A stretch of 64,000 nucleotides of DNA from Cycas panzhihuaensis (GCA_023213395.1 CM041465.1:148683741-148747740), one strand, 5' to 3'. Shown: positions 43,689-56,041, numbered from the stretch's first letter. Numbers and translations: made by a program. Notes: a model not told the origin generated them from the sequence alone.

Positions 43689-43965
43689 TTATTACATTCC
43701 AAAAGATGGAAGAAGTTGATGAAGTTAGTTTTTTGAAAGATTAAGGAAGAATTATCTAATATATTTTAATTATGAAGTTAGTATTTTTAGGAGAGATAAT
43801 TAGTAGATGGTTTTAGAGAGAGAAAAGAAGGCTATAAATAGAGGAGCCTCATTCATTTATAAATCATCTAGGAGAATTGAATAATTTCTGGATTGGTGGC
43901 CTTGTGCCATTAGGGCATGTTGTGCCAAATTGGAGGACACTCCTTGCCTCAAAGAGGGTATTATT
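43689..43965 (+). repeat. LTR2 of TR-GAG2, first part
   Basis: Starts TTATTACATTCC (terminal TG decayed) after the purine tract, with the shared GGCTATAAATAGAGGAGCC. It is interrupted by EC at 43966 and resumes at 49369-49563 (ending CATTACA, followed by AGTGGTATTGGAAC). Confidence 0.8.
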
Positions 43966-44173
43966 TGTGAAAATCTTTTGAAGAGGAACAAATTCACTCT
44001 CTCAATATGTTTTATTGATGATACGTTGTACATATATATACAAGTACAAGGTGGGTACAATTGGCAACCGCTCAACCATGTAACGCCACTTGTCATCTTG
44101 AGAAAGGAGAGAAAGGGGGTACATGACCCTTACATTAAATATTATAACCTAAGGTAAAACATTACCTTTTACA
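43966..44173 (-). repeat. 3' LTR of EC
   Basis: Minus strand TGTAAAAGGTAATG...GATTTTCACA. Differs from the 5' LTR at only a few bases. Confidence 0.95.
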
Positions 44174-44192
44174 CCCCCTCTTAATGTTTTAC

Positions 44193-47100
44193 CTATCTTA
44201 ACCCTAGTAGATTTCTAAAAGCATTGAATTTCTCTTTCCCAAGAGGTTTAGTGAGCATATCAATAATTTGATCTTTTGACGGACAATGCTGAAGTTCGAT
44301 TTCTTTATTTTGTACCTTTTCCCTGACAAAATGATGATGTACTTCGATATGCTTTGTTCTGGCATGTAGAACAAGATTCTTCGTCATTTTTATGGTACTT
44401 TGATTGTCACAAAATATTCGAGTAGACATTGTTTGTTCTTCTCCTAGTTCTTTTAGTAGTTGTCTAATCCATATCCCTTCACAAGCTGCATTGACTGCCG
44501 ACTTGTATTCTGCTTCTGTTGATGACAATGCAACCGTTGACTGTTTTTTACTGCTCCATGAGATCAAGGATTTTCCAAGGAAGAAACAATACCCTGATGT
44601 TGATTTTCTATCTGTTTTGTCTCCAAATCGAATCACAGAGACTGTTAATTGTGTGTCGTTCTTTATCATATCTCAAGCCAAGATTCATGGTTCCTTCAAG
44701 TAATGCAAAATTCTTTTGGCAGATTTCAATGTGGGATTTTAGGATTTTCCATGAATCGAGATCAACCCTACAACAGATGATATGTCGGGTCGTGTGGTCG
44801 TGAGATAGATTAAGCTTCCAACTAATTGTCTCAGACAGTGGCATCAATCAAGCCGCCTCGCTCAGTAATCAACACAATCCTCGCTTCCATTGGTGTACTG
44901 ACACTATTACAATTCTCCATTCCAAACTTAGTCAACAAGTTCTTTACACACTTTGTTTGTGAGAGAGTAATGGAAGAATTGTTTTGTTTAACTTCTATTC
45001 CAAGGTAGTAATGCAAAGATTCCTAAATCCGTCATTTCAAATACCTTTTCAAACTTATCTTTGATAAATGCTATTGAATTTTTGTCATCTCCAAAGGATC
45101 GATGTCGTCCACATATACTACAACAATGGAGATAGATCCTGAATTACCCTTTACATATAGACTATGATCAGATTCACATCGATGAAAACCATTTTCTGTT
45201 AAGTATGAGTCTAATTTAGCATACCAAGCTCTTGGAGCTTGTTTAAGTCCATATAGTGCCTTCTTCAGTTTGCAAACCATATTTTCCTGTCCTGCTTTTA
45301 TGTATCCTTCTGGTTGATACATATATACCTCTTCCTAAAGGTCTCCATTTAAGAACGCACTTTTGACGTCCATTTGATAGATTTCCCAACCTTTTGGGCA
45401 AAGAAGAGCAATCACCGTTTACCAGATTCAATTTTGCCACAGTGAAAACGTTTCTTCATAATCGATTCCTCATTGTTTGAGTATATCCTTTTGCTACCAG
45501 TCTGGCTTTGTATTTTCCTACTTCTCCATTTGGCTTCTCTTTTATCTTGTATACCCATTTGCGCTACAATGGGTTTGTCTCACGGAATTGGAACGAGGTC
45601 CCATGTCTTGTTCTTTTGTATGGCTTCAATTTCAGCATCCATTGCAATTCTCCAATTTTGGAAACTACTGGCTTCTTTATAAGAGTTTGGTTCAATGGAA
45701 CAAATCAAAGCCTGAGGTTTTTGTGATCTTGTTCGATGTTCAAATATATCTCCTTTTGTTTCTTCAAGAGTTTTAAGATACCACCTTGGTACCTTTTTTG
45801 AGGTGCATTCTTGTAACGATTTTTCTTCATCTATGGAGTTAGAGCTACTGTCTGATTCAAGGTTGCAACTACTGGTTAGTTGCTTATCTGGATTCTCATT
45901 TTCTGAAGAATCTTCTCCTGTCTCAATTCTTTCTAAAGTTATATCTGACTTGTCTTCCAACTGGTCAGGACATATATGTGAATGATCTTCATCAATTTGT
46001 ATTGCTGTATCAATATTTTCCTTTTTCTCGTCAAAAATTACATCCCTGCTGACATAAAGCTTATCTATTTTTGGATCCATGCACCTGTAAGCTTTTGAAT
46101 GGTGGCTATGTCCAACCATTATGCATTCAATACTTTTATTATCTAATTTGACTCTCTTCTTGTCTGGAATATGAACATAGGCCTTGCAGCCAAATATTTT
46201 CAAATGGCTTACATCAAGTTTGTGTCCTGACCAAGCTTCTTCGGGAGTTATATTGTCTAAGGACTAAGTAGGGCTTCTGTTGATCAAATATGCAGCTGTA
46301 TGTACAGCTTCTGCCCAATATTTCTTATGCAATGGGCCATTTCTACAATTGTTCTATTCATTCTTTCTGCTACTCCATTAGATTGAGGTGTATACGGAGT
46401 TGTGAACTGTCTTTGAATTCCATGTGTTTTGTAGAAATGAATAAATTCATTAGACATAAACTCACCACCTCTATCAGAACGAACATATTTGATCCTTTGA
46501 CCGCTTTCCAATTCACTTGCAGCTTTAAATTCTTTAAAATATCCAAATGTTTCTGATTTGCTAGATAGAAAGTACACCCAAACTTTTCTGGAAAAATCAT
46601 CAATGAAGGTCAAGAAATACCTTGATCCATTTGTCGAGATGGGCGAAAAAGGACCACATAGGTCGGTGTGTATTAATTCCAATTTGCATTGTGCGTGCCA
46701 TGTACTCTTTGAAAACGGAGTTCTGTGTTGCTTTCCCATCATACAACTTTTACATATAAAATGGTTAAATGAGATATCTGGGAGACCATTCACCATGTTA
46801 TATTTTTTTAATCTTTCTAATCTATCATGAGAGATATGACCATACTTCAAATGCCAAGTTTTATTATTATCAGTGCTATCTGCAGCAAAAGCTTTTACAT
46901 CAGAAATCATTTTGGTGAGGCCTTTGTCAGGCATTACAGGAGTTGAAAGGAGTTTATACAACCTATTGCATTTTTCTCCTTTAGCTATAACTGTCCCATT
47001 TCTTTTCATATCAAGAATATAACAATATCCATGTTCATCGAATATTGTTCTTAACTTTTTATCACTCAATTGTGAAACTGACAGAAGATTCTTTTTAATT

Positions 47101-48312
47101 CCAGGTACAAAAAAGACATTGCCAATACGTTGAATCTTTCCGTTGATGCATATGGCGATTTGTCCTATTCCCCTTATGTGTAAGGGAAAATTATCTCCTA
47201 GCTCAACAGAAGTGTTGCATTCATAGGGTTTGATGATTTCAAACCATTCTTTGACTCCTGTCATGTGATGTGAGGCACCCGAGTCTATATACCAGTTTTC
47301 TGTTGCACTTGCATTTGCTGCCAGGGCTGCAATAAAGGCAGTTTCAATTTCTTCTTCTGGTATGTCCTTTTCTTTGCTATAATTTCCAAATACCTGCTGA
47401 TTTCCTTTTTGTAGTTCTGCATGTTTCTGGTAGCACTGACAGGGGTAATGACCTGTTTGGCCACAGTGATAACAAACATCAAAAGCTCTACAATTACTTG
47501 ATAAGTGACCTGGTTTTCCGTAATTAAAACATACTCTTGCATCTTGAGGTGGATTGTTGTTCATTCTTCCTCGTCCTCTTCCTTCCGTCCAACGTCCCCT
47601 GTGACTTGTTGGTGTTCTTCCTCTTGATCTGGGATTAAATTGTCCTCTTCCTCTGCCTCTTATCTGAAGTTTTGAAATGAGAGCATCTTCAATTTCTGAC
47701 TCTTCTTCATACCTATGATTTCTCTACTCTTGTGCATACATATGTCCTGTCAAAGTGTCAAAAGACATTGTGGCAGTATGTCCTCCTCCTGTCAATATAT
47801 TCACCATGTGGCAGTATGTCCTCCTCCTGTCAATATATTCACCATGTGGCAGTATGTCCTCCTAACTTCTCTCCTACTGTGAGAAGAGCAGTTTTAATGC
47901 TAGTTAACTTGGTTAAGAAATCTGACACAGTTTGTCCCTCTCTCATTTTCAATTTATAAAGCTCTTCTCTTAATGCCACAATTCTGGCTTCATTTTTCCT
48001 GCTAAACATCGAAGTCATAACTTTCCATATTTCATTTGCATTTTCTAGGCCATCTACATAAACTAGTAATAAGTCAGAAATCGAGAGTTTGAGGACTGAC
48101 ACAGCAACATTATTCCTTTCCTCCCAACTAGTCAAATTTGTTGCGTCGACAGGCTGTTTTTCATCCCCAGTAGTGATTTTCCAGGCCCGTTTTGCTCTCA
48201 ACAGTCCTTCAATCTTGATTTTCCAGACACTAAAGTTCATTTCAATAAGTTTCTCACTTTCATTCAAAGGAACCAAAGAGAGGAGGCCATTATTAAGGGC
48301 AATTGAAAACAA
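44193..48312 (-). pseudogene. EC Copia gag-pol, moderately damaged
   Basis: Gag begins at 48312 (MFSIALNNGLLSLVPLNESE), UBN2-type to 47839. Knuckles at about 47533-47430: CFNYGKPGHLSSNC (second Cys to Tyr) and intact CYHCGQTGHYPCQC. Protease DSGASHHMTG is intact. Integrase is intact in its finger (WHLKYGHISHDRL...CKSC) and D-D-E (HTDLCGP, SDRGGEF, PQSNGVAERMNRT), open to 46284. RT pieces run 45580-44831, with [20 protein letters not shown] and VVVYVDDID. RNase H (44669-44193) is open with [12 protein letters not shown] and [13 protein letters not shown]. The breaks are few: Gag at 47839, about 46280-46200, and several in RT. Confidence 0.9.
47771..47873 (-). repeat. 38-bp tandem triplication inside EC gag
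   Basis: TGGCAGTATGTCCTCCT recurs at 47771, 47809 and 47847 with a 38-bp period; the third copy is partial. As 38 is not a multiple of three, the array throws Gag out of frame close to the end of the open stretch at 47839. Confidence 0.9.
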
Positions 48313-49138
48313 AAAAACTGAATTTAATTGTCTGCAGACTCACAGATTTAATTCGCATGCAGATCTTGAAGTTGTACGGAATAAGACGAAATTGGTCTTA
48401 AAAGAGAGAGCTCGCAAATGGGTATCTGGATCTATGATTATTTTCTTGAATGAGCTTCAAATGCGAGAGAAAAAGCCTGTTGTATGGAATTTCGTGCGGT
48501 ATTGAAGTTGTACGGAATAAGACGAAATTGGTTTTAAAAGACAGAGCTCGCAAATGGGTATCCGGATCTATGATTATTTTCTTGAATGAGCTTCAGATGT
48601 GAGAGAAAAAGCCAGATGAAGGAGAAAATCCGCGCCCAAGGGTTTTTGCCTTTTTTTAAAAAAAACTTTAGAAAAAACTCTTCGAATCTATGTAAGGAAT
48701 CACCGAAAACCTTCGTCTAGGAATTAGAAAGGATTTAAGTATTTGTACCAGGGATTTTGACCGAAATTTTTTGAAAAAATCGTTGAGAGAAGGCTCCAAA
48801 CCCACGCGCCTATTCTTTGGCCTAAAACTGGGTCGAAATAACTCCGAATGATGTCACCGTAGAAGAGAAAAATGTAGAGGAGGCTTTGATCTTCGATCTG
48901 GGTAAGTTTCGTCGAATTCTGATGACTTCGATTTTTGATGTCCGTACAAGTCCGTACAATCGCAAAGAAAAGCCGTACGATTCTTCTTTCAACTTTGCCT
49001 GGACAAATTTGTCTTCACACAACAGATTCTTGTAATAACTATCTGTCTTCTTCTCCTTTTAATGAATCCCTAACTACCTGCCTTCTTCTCGCTTTTAATG
49101 AATCCCATTTGCTTCTTCATAGGCGGGGAGGACCAAAG
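48313..49138 (-). other. Leader of EC
   Basis: About 0.8 kb from primer-binding site to gag, no plausible ORF. Repeated CCGTACAA near 48945-48985 (plus-strand sense) and the duplication 48367-48612. Confidence 0.6.
48367..48612. repeat. 136-bp tandem duplication in the EC leader
   Basis: 48367-48475 and 48503-48612 both start GAAGTTGTACGGAATAAG and differ at a few bases. Lies between gag and the primer-binding site. Confidence 0.85.
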
Positions 49139-49155
49139 GGCCTGCTCTGATACCA

Positions 49156-49363
49156 TGTGAAAATCCTTTGAAGAGGAACAAATTCACTCTCTCAATATGT
49201 TTTATTGATGATACGTTGTACATATATATACAAGTACAAGGTGGGTACAATTGGCAACCGCTCAACCATGTAACGCCACTTGTCATCTTGAGAAAGGAGA
49301 GAAAGGGGGTACATGAACCTTACATTAAATATTATAACCTAAGGTAAAACGTTACCTTTTACA
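49156..49363 (-). repeat. 5' LTR of EC
   Basis: Partner of 43966-44173, followed on the minus strand by the primer-binding site 49155-49139. Confidence 0.95.
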
Positions 49364-49368
49364 TTATT

Positions 49369-49797
49369 GTTGTTGGATATTTTCATCTATTATATTGTTA
49401 TTGTTGAATATTATTGTTGTTATGTTGTGGATGACTCAATTCTGTGAATGGTAAATTTTGATGTGATGAATGTGATGTATGCATGCTGAATTTATTATCT
49501 TTTTGGAGATCTCCTGTTGTAATTATTACCATTTTCATCTTATTGCGAATGGGCACCATTACAAGTGGTATTGGAACTTCATTTTTGAGAGTATAAATAG
49601 AAGAATTCTAGAAAAATAACTGTAAATTTGAGTTGAGTAGGCCTGTTCTACAAATTTTGAGTGGTTATACCATAGGTTTTGGAGCAAAATTGCAAAAATT
49701 GTAGGGAATTTAATTCCAGCTACTGTTTGTTGCCAATTTTAGGGCCTAAAATCTGCTATCATAACTTCAAATGGCCATAACTTTCGCTACAGGTGTT
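49369..49797 (+). other. LTR2 remainder and shortened interior 2 of TR-GAG2
   Basis: 49369-49563 is the end of LTR2. 49564-49797 starts with the primer-binding site (TGGTATTGGAAC, 49566-49577) and repeats the first 230 bases of interior 1, ending just after GGCCATAACTTTCGCTACAGG. The rest of the interior, including gag, is missing. Confidence 0.8.
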
Positions 49798-50269
49798 TGA
49801 TTACATTCTTAAATTTTGAAGAAGTTGGTGAAGTCATTCTTTAGAAAGTTAAAGGAAGAATTATTTGATGTATATTTATTATGAAGTTGGTATTTTGAGG
49901 AGAGAGATTTAGAAGTTAGGTTTAGAGAAAGAAAATAAGGCTATAAATAGAGGAGCCTCATTCATTTGTAATTCATCTTTGGAGAATTTGATATTTGGAT
50001 TTGGACTAATGGCCTAGAGCCATTAGGGCACTGTTGTGCCATTTTGGGAGGAAACCCTCACCTCAAAGAGGGAAAGATATTGTTGTTATTTTATATGATA
50101 TATACTATTTATTGTGGTAAGTTTGATATTAATCTGATATTATTATATGGTTTGCTATTATATTTTAATTACTGTGAATATTTGTTATTATTTATGAAGA
50201 GATGTTTTTATAAATTATCTATGGTGTGAGTGCTATGTTTTCTGTCTATAAGTAGTGTGCATTGCCACA
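49798..50269 (+). repeat. LTR3 of TR-GAG2
   Basis: TGATTACATTC...ATTGCCACA, uninterrupted, colinear with LTR1 and LTR2. Followed by ATTGA and the minisatellite. Confidence 0.85.
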
Positions 50270-50400
50270 ATTGATGTGTATATAGGCCCCAATTGACAGC
50301 TTGTAGATCAGTTGATGAGTATGCTAGGTCAGTTGATAGCGTGCATGTTGATTATTAGTAGACAAAGTTTGAAGATAGTGTAATCAATTAACAAAGGCAT
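50270..50400. repeat. 21-bp minisatellite, right part
   Basis: Degenerate units such as TAGATCAGTTGATGAGTATGC and TAGGTCAGTTGATAGCGTGCA, similar to those at 30690-30928. Fades out by about 50400. Confidence 0.6.
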
Positions 50401-52383
50401 TGAGTTAGTAGAGATAATCATTAGTTGTAATATATAATCAATTTCTAGTCATATCAATTAGTATGCAAATAATTGATAATTAGTCACTAGCTAATATCGG
50501 TTTATAGAATGAGCTATAGGCATTGGTTCACACCTCTTAGAGACCAATGGAAAGTATAGTGTATAATCTCAATTTTCAAAATAAATCAATAATCATTCAG
50601 GTGAGAGGACTATATCTTCTTTGTCGTTAATCAGGAATTGTAAGAGGACCTCCGATGGATGATAACCTTTTGATAATATATTGTGATTTTGCCCATTCAT
50701 CGTGTCATGTGTTGACTTTTGATTATGCAATAACTAAATGGAAATAAAGTGCAAGAGAGGCATAGTGGATGTGTGAGATACTATTATCATTTGGATGGGT
50801 TTAGTAACATGGGTTTATAGGGTAGGTCTATTACCTAGCGACATTGGCTTTGTTGCCTATTTTGAACTTGATGTATCTTCCAACGAATGAGAGGTTGCTT
50901 TTTAGGCAAGAAGAAGAACCATAAACTTGTTGCCTTAATAAAAAGGAAGTTAAGAAGAAGAAGAAGAAGATGATGATGAAGATCTGAGGTTAGGAATGAA
51001 AATATAGACATCCCTTGTCATGCTAACTAAAGATTAGCATTGTGAAGGGCCCTTTGAAGCCACCATAGACAATCCAACAGTTCCACATGAAATATGAGCA
51101 ATAAGGGAGTGGGGGAGGAATGGGGCAAGGTTGGGGCGGGGTGGGGGAAGAGAAAGAGAGAGAGTAAAAGAACAAAATGTGAAAGGAACAAGGTTTCCTA
51201 GAGTAAAAACATTATTGCTTTGCACAATGAAGAGAAGAAAGATGGTTATAGGACATGCCTAGAACATGCAATTCTAGAAAATAAATAAATAAAAAGAGTC
51301 TAAAAAGCTATCAAGGAGGCAATCCCCAACACATTCGTTGAGTAATGAAGAGAACAAATCAAGTTTAGTGGAAAAGATACATGATTTGGGTGAAAGGATG
51401 AGATGGTGCTAAGAAGGCCCCCCAATATATTAATACAATCATTAGGTATTTGATTGACATCAACTTTGAAATAAGCACAGGATTATCAATCACTAACTAT
51501 TGCCACTTCACATAGATAATTATATCCTCCAGACATTAGTAATTCAATGGAAATACAAGCATTTAATAAAGACAAACAATCAAGTTTAATAATACAAAGT
51601 ATGCCATTTGGCGCTTCCATCATTACAAATGAGGATGGAAGCAATAACGATAATAATAACAACAATAACAATAACGACAACCACCATAGTAATAGCAATT
51701 CAAATAGTATGGACACTAGTTTTAGAAATAATAATCAAACATTCATTGACATAGATAACAATTTTTCACATTTACCCTATGTATTAGTTGCCATTATTTT
51801 AGAATCAAATAAATTTAAAGAAAATAAGGCTTAAGAAGAAATTAAGCTTCTTTGGGTTGTACAAATTTGTTAATCCTACTAGACTCTCTTAGGATAAGGT
51901 CCATAATTTATTTTTATATAGATGTTTAGATCATGTGACCCAACTTGATAAGCTCTATTATTGTGCCATTAGGCGTCCTCAGTGCACTTGGGCGAGGAGT
52001 CGTCACTCAAGGTAGTCTTTTACTCCTGTAAATAGAACAAAAAAAAAAACAAAAATAGATATTGTAGTGCAATGGCTGCGATGGTTTTTGATGATGATAG
52101 CACGTGGTTTCTAATGACTACCATATAGATGTACAATTTCTTCAGCGTTCCAACAATTATGTGAAGGTTGGTAGTTTCTTCAGACTTCCAAGACTTTTGT
52201 GAAGATTGGGTAATGGTGTTGATAGGAGCATTATAGTTCTTCAAAGCTTGGGCAAAGGAATTCACACAAGGAGGAGTAATCAAGCGTCACAGTTTGTGCT
52301 TTATGTTTCAGTGATTGGTTTGGAATTGCAAGGGGTGCCTATTTGTGCTTCTAGACTATTAAAAATTGCAGTAGTGTATATCA
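50400..52383. other. No gene recognised; G-rich tract and low-complexity stretches
   Basis: AT-rich DNA without LTR, gag or pol traces. It contains an AAG/ATG-rich run (50952-50990), a G-quadruplex-capable tract (51106-51147) and an AAY trinucleotide run (about 51645-51700), which yields a spurious Asn-rich ORF at 51547-51834. Confidence 0.4.
51106..51147 (+). other. G-quadruplex-capable G tract
   Basis: GGGG at 51122-51125, 51133-51136 and 51138-51141 and GGGGG at 51143-51147, with loops of 7, 1 and 1 nt; further G runs lie upstream from 51105. Confidence 0.7.
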
Positions 52384-52786
52384 TGTACAACAAATGTACT
52401 TTGGTTGTAATTACTTAGAATTAGGTACTTCTTGATGTGATTATGTTTTGTAATGTAAGTTATGAACCTTGATGGTTAAATTATAGTCTTAAGTGAGTCC
52501 ATGCTTTAATGTAATGGCAAGTTGAGATAATGAGCCTATATTATAGTTATTCAATTAGAATCGGTAATTTCAATAAGTTAAGAGTTAATTAGTAAAGGGT
52601 TAGTAACTACCCATATCTACATTCGCTTATTATAAAAGTGTGCTTGCACTTTATAATGAAATAGAAAGAAAGATTCTGAGAAAGTATTCACTTTCCAAAA
52701 CTTGATACGCAATCCATCCTTGAAACTTATATGTTTGTTGATTTCACTACATAATCACAATTCTACTTTGAGCCATGCACATATCA
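52384..52786 (+). repeat. 5' LTR of an old element paired with 63287-63709
   Basis: TGTACAACAAATG...GCACATATCA, followed by ATTGGTATCAAAG (52787-52799), a Met-like primer-binding site. About 0.4 kb. The partner shares the full layout, including GTGTGCTTGCA and GAAATAGAAAGAAAGATT. Flanking bases do not form a TSD. Confidence 0.7.
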
Positions 52787-53286
52787 ATTGGTATCAAAGT
52801 AATCTGATCCTTGGACACAAACATCAATGCTAGTGATTGTGGCTTGATTCCAACAACCTATAGCTAGGTTCCGTTGTTAATCTTGTTTTAAATCATTGTA
52901 AATGAAGGCTCCATCAAGCTCCCTTCTTATGTGATGAAGTCCTCCAAATAACATGAACTAATGCCAAATGTTGGTTTGGATTTCTTGCCACACATCTTTA
53001 ATCCTTTAGTGTCCCAAACTAGTTGTTGTGACAAATTTGGAAGCCACCATAGACTTCGCCATGATGATGATAATGGTGAGATTAACACAGTGCTTTGAGT
53101 TCAAATATGGGGAAACAAGATGCATAAATTCCAAATCCCTTGGGACAAATTTGGAGACACAATAACATGAGCAATGTCTTGACCAATGGGTGTCATTGTA
53201 TTTCTATAAATAGAAAGGGACAGAGGTACCTCACTTCCTTCATAAAGCACAGGTTGAAGAGGCAATAGTGGCAGGAGTTTGAAGAG
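52787..53286. other. Interior of the 52384 element, no coding trace
   Basis: Begins with the primer-binding site. No recognisable gag or pol. Confidence 0.4.
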
Positions 53287-53862
53287 TATTAGAAGCTTGC
53301 ATAATTTCAACTCTAATATCTCCATGAATTGACTTGAAAAGCTTTGTTATTGCTATTGAATGCAACCTTTGGTTGGGCTGTCACTGCTCAGTATAAGGAT
53401 AACATTTTCCTGCCTTGCATATCCATGCAAAACCATGCCACCCCTTAGCAACTTGTGCAACTCCCAATTTCATTGATGAATGAAGGACAACAAGAAATCC
53501 TCCATGAATGTCCAAGAAGAGATGTTCTAATCACCCAAACCTTGAGACACTCCCTCATTCGAACACTAAACCTTCTCCATGCCTACAGTGAAGACTCCAC
53601 AAAGCCGCCATTGAGGAAGAGTCCGCGTAGACAAAGAAAATCACACATAGAACTGGAAAATTATAGATATCGCAGAGATATTGCATGAGGTTCATTTTAA
53701 ATATAAAGTTTGAAGGAAATCAAAATATACCATTTTCAAAATGGTATATTTTCTCATAAATTGAAGAAAAGAAAAGAGAGAGAGAGAGAAATTATAGCGT
53801 ATAGTAAAAGTGTTTTTTTTCTCCCTTCCATGTGTTGGTAGTAAAATGTGACCTAGGCACCA
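53287..53862 (+). repeat. Flank duplication, copy 1 (upstream of G3)
   Basis: 576 bp nearly identical to 57284-57778 plus 61726-61797. It starts TATTAGAAGC and ends AGGCACCA, exactly where the G3 LTR begins. It contains a palindromic ATACCATTTTCAAAATGGTAT at 53728-53748. Confidence 0.9.
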
Positions 53863-54874
53863 TGTTGGGGAATAAAATGATCAAAACAGCCAGAACCGGT
53901 TAAAACAAGCCTAGAAATGGCTAGAACGGCTAGAATGGGCCCAAAAATGATTGAAACGGTCCTAGAAATGATTAGAATTGTCCTAGAAACGACCAGAATG
54001 GGCCCAGGAATGACCAAAATGGTCCCAAGCACGCACTACAGGGTACGTACCTTTTGGGTACACTAGTAGACATGAACGTACCCAAATGGTATGCATGACT
54101 AGAATTGATTCAAATACACCTAGAATTGATGATGTCAGCAAGGACAAATGTACATACAGACATACAGACAGAGAAGACATTAATTAGAAGTTGTAATCAT
54201 GTGTTAAGTGAAAAGGTAAATGTGTTGTGATAGGGAATGCTTATGACCATGGGTCATAACCATTCACCCAAAGGACACCAAAATGGGTATTTAATGGTAC
54301 TTTTCTCACCATTCTAGTGGTGAGAGCCGAGCATTCATTCCATGGCATGTTCTCAAGGGTGATAGTCGAGTCAGTGAGTCTTGTGATACATTCTCAAGGG
54401 TGAGAGCTGAGTGAGTCATGTGATACATTCTTAAGGACGAGAATCAAGTGATGCATTATAGTTGTATGATCCAGCATAGCATTCCCTATTTTATTCTATT
54501 TTGGAATGTATGTAACAATGTATTGTGGATATTGTTAGAATGTATGCAAGATACATTTTAGAATTGAATTGAATGTATTGATGTTATTGCTTAATAAAGT
54601 GAAGAGTTACGTGGAATATTGTGTGCTATGCGTGCTATATTGATTATATGAGGAATGCATGATGAGTTGTGTACTGCTATGATGAATTAATGATGGTAAT
54701 GTGTTGAAATAATGATAATGGTGTGTTGATTTATTCCTAAAATAATGTGTTCTAGTGAATTTAATAATAATTAATGGGAGTAGAAGTATGTTGATCATAT
54801 CCTAAGTTAGACTATCAACCTGTGGCCCTTGACAAGTGCGTATCTCACGAGTGTAGTGAGAAAATAAGTCAACA
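53863..54874 (+). repeat. 5' LTR of G3
   Basis: TGTTGGGGAATAAAATG...AAATAAGTCAACA, 1.0 kb, then the primer-binding site TTGGTTTTGTTGCC (54875-54888). The first 150 bp are a degenerate short repeat around (T)AGAA(T/C)GGCCTAGAAATGA. GGTACGTACC occurs at about 54041. Confidence 0.8.
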
Positions 54875-55860
54875 TTGGTTTTGTTGCCTACATTTACTGA
54901 GGAGGGACTAGGCCAGGAGTATCACAAGGGGAGTATGTTCAAAGGACAAGGAACCCTAGTTGTCGTCATGATGGTAGGCTGTAACTAAGCCTTCGGCAGC
55001 CAGGGGATCTTCCAATACCACCTAAGAGACCTTCAAAGGCGGAAGAGCCACAAAAGGGTACTTCACCTAAGGGAAAAGAATTAAGTAAACAAGGGGCATT
55101 ATGATGGTCCAAAGAATCTAAATTAAGAAGGTCAAGGAGATTAAGTTAGAACAATAACGAGACTAAGGGACAGTCTGTTGAAGAATCTCAGGCAAGTGGA
55201 GCCTAACACCTCAAGAACACGGAGAGGAAAGGAATGGGGAGCAAATGGTACTAACATTTGCCCCAATTGAATCTGACCTTATAAGCCCATAAAAGGAGGA
55301 GAAATTACAAGGGAATTTGGAACAAAGTGATATTATAAACGAAAAAGAAAACCTAGGAAAGGAGGAACATATAAATGTGGATGATACCTCGAAGGACCTA
55401 AGTGTTAACAAGGAAAAGGCGAAGGAAGGTCCCTCAACATATTGGGAGAACAAGTTAACAAGATAGTTCTTTGAGAACTCATCGGATAAGGGATCTGAGC
55501 AATCATACCTAATAATGACACCATTAACAGTTCAAGTATTGGAAATACCTGAAACCATTCATTTACAGACATTGTTTAACAATCCCTTGTTTGGAAAGGG
55601 AAACATAAGTACACAAGGGATGCCACTCTGAAACGAAATGGAGAAGGGAACAAAATCCCCAAAGAAGGCAAACTTAGAGGGGGAAAGGTTACTATCACTA
55701 GGAGGGACACCAATGGAGTTGCCAAGGATGGACGACTCAAGGGAATTTGGGAAGTTAATCTTCAATGACACATCTGATGCTGTAGAACATGTGTATTTAT
55801 TTCAGAACTTGATTTATGTGAAAAAAATTACTGACGAGCAAGAAATCAAGGTTGGATTTG

Positions 55861-56041
55861 CATGCACTTTGAGGGGAGTACTGTTGGCATGGTGCAAAGA
55901 ACTAGACAAAGCAGAAACATGGACAAATGTGAAGAAGCTATTTAAGGAGAGATTTTGAAAATTTCAGAGCAATGAGGTTGTTAAAATTGCATTAAAGGAG
56001 ATCAAGCAAAAACCTAATGAATTAGTGTTGACCTACATCAG
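55861..56041 (+). repeat. 181-bp gag flank duplication, copy 1
   Basis: CATGCACTTTGAGG...CTACATCAG. Same length as 56577-56757, differing at about five positions. Ends exactly where the LTR at 56042 begins. Confidence 0.95.

Larger units (their letters stand above)
43966..49363 (-). mobile_element. Copia element EC, minus strand, inserted in LTR2 of TR-GAG2
   Basis: 5.4-kb element with two 208-bp LTRs (43966-44173 and 49156-49363), a perfect TSD TTATT (43961-43965, 49364-49368), a perfect Met-type primer-binding site (minus TGGTATCAGAGCAGGCC, 49155-49139) and a purine tract AAGAGGGGG (44182-44174). LTRs are nearly identical by eye, so it is a young insertion. It is a different Copia lineage from E1/E2/EA: short LTRs, a leader of about 0.8 kb, two zinc knuckles. 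Confidence 0.95.
30929..50269 (+). mobile_element. TR-GAG2: three-LTR gag-only complex
   Basis: Order: LTR1 (30929-31412 plus 41927-41964), interior 1 (41965-43688), LTR2 (43689-43965 plus 49369-49563), shortened interior 2 (49564-49797), LTR3 (49798-50269). G2 is inserted in LTR1 and EC in LTR2. The outer flanks are the same minisatellite and the five bases outside are GTTGA and ATTGA, so the whole complex descends from one insertion. LTR-interior-LTR-interior-LTR is the expected product of unequal recombination between LTRs, with later loss in interior 2. No pol is present. Confidence 0.8.

Noticed and set aside
47771-47873. Regularly spaced repeat resembling a CRISPR array
   Set aside because: Head-to-tail tandem copies with no unique spacers, inside a retrotransposon gag in a plant-type genome.
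51547-51834. Asn-rich ORF of 95 residues
   Set aside because: Produced by an AAY microsatellite; no other support.
53455-53688. 77-codon ORF present twice (also 57443-57676)
   Set aside because: Both copies lie in a recent DNA duplication. The differences are mainly non-synonymous and there is no ATG at the start in copy 1, so conservation reflects recency, not coding.
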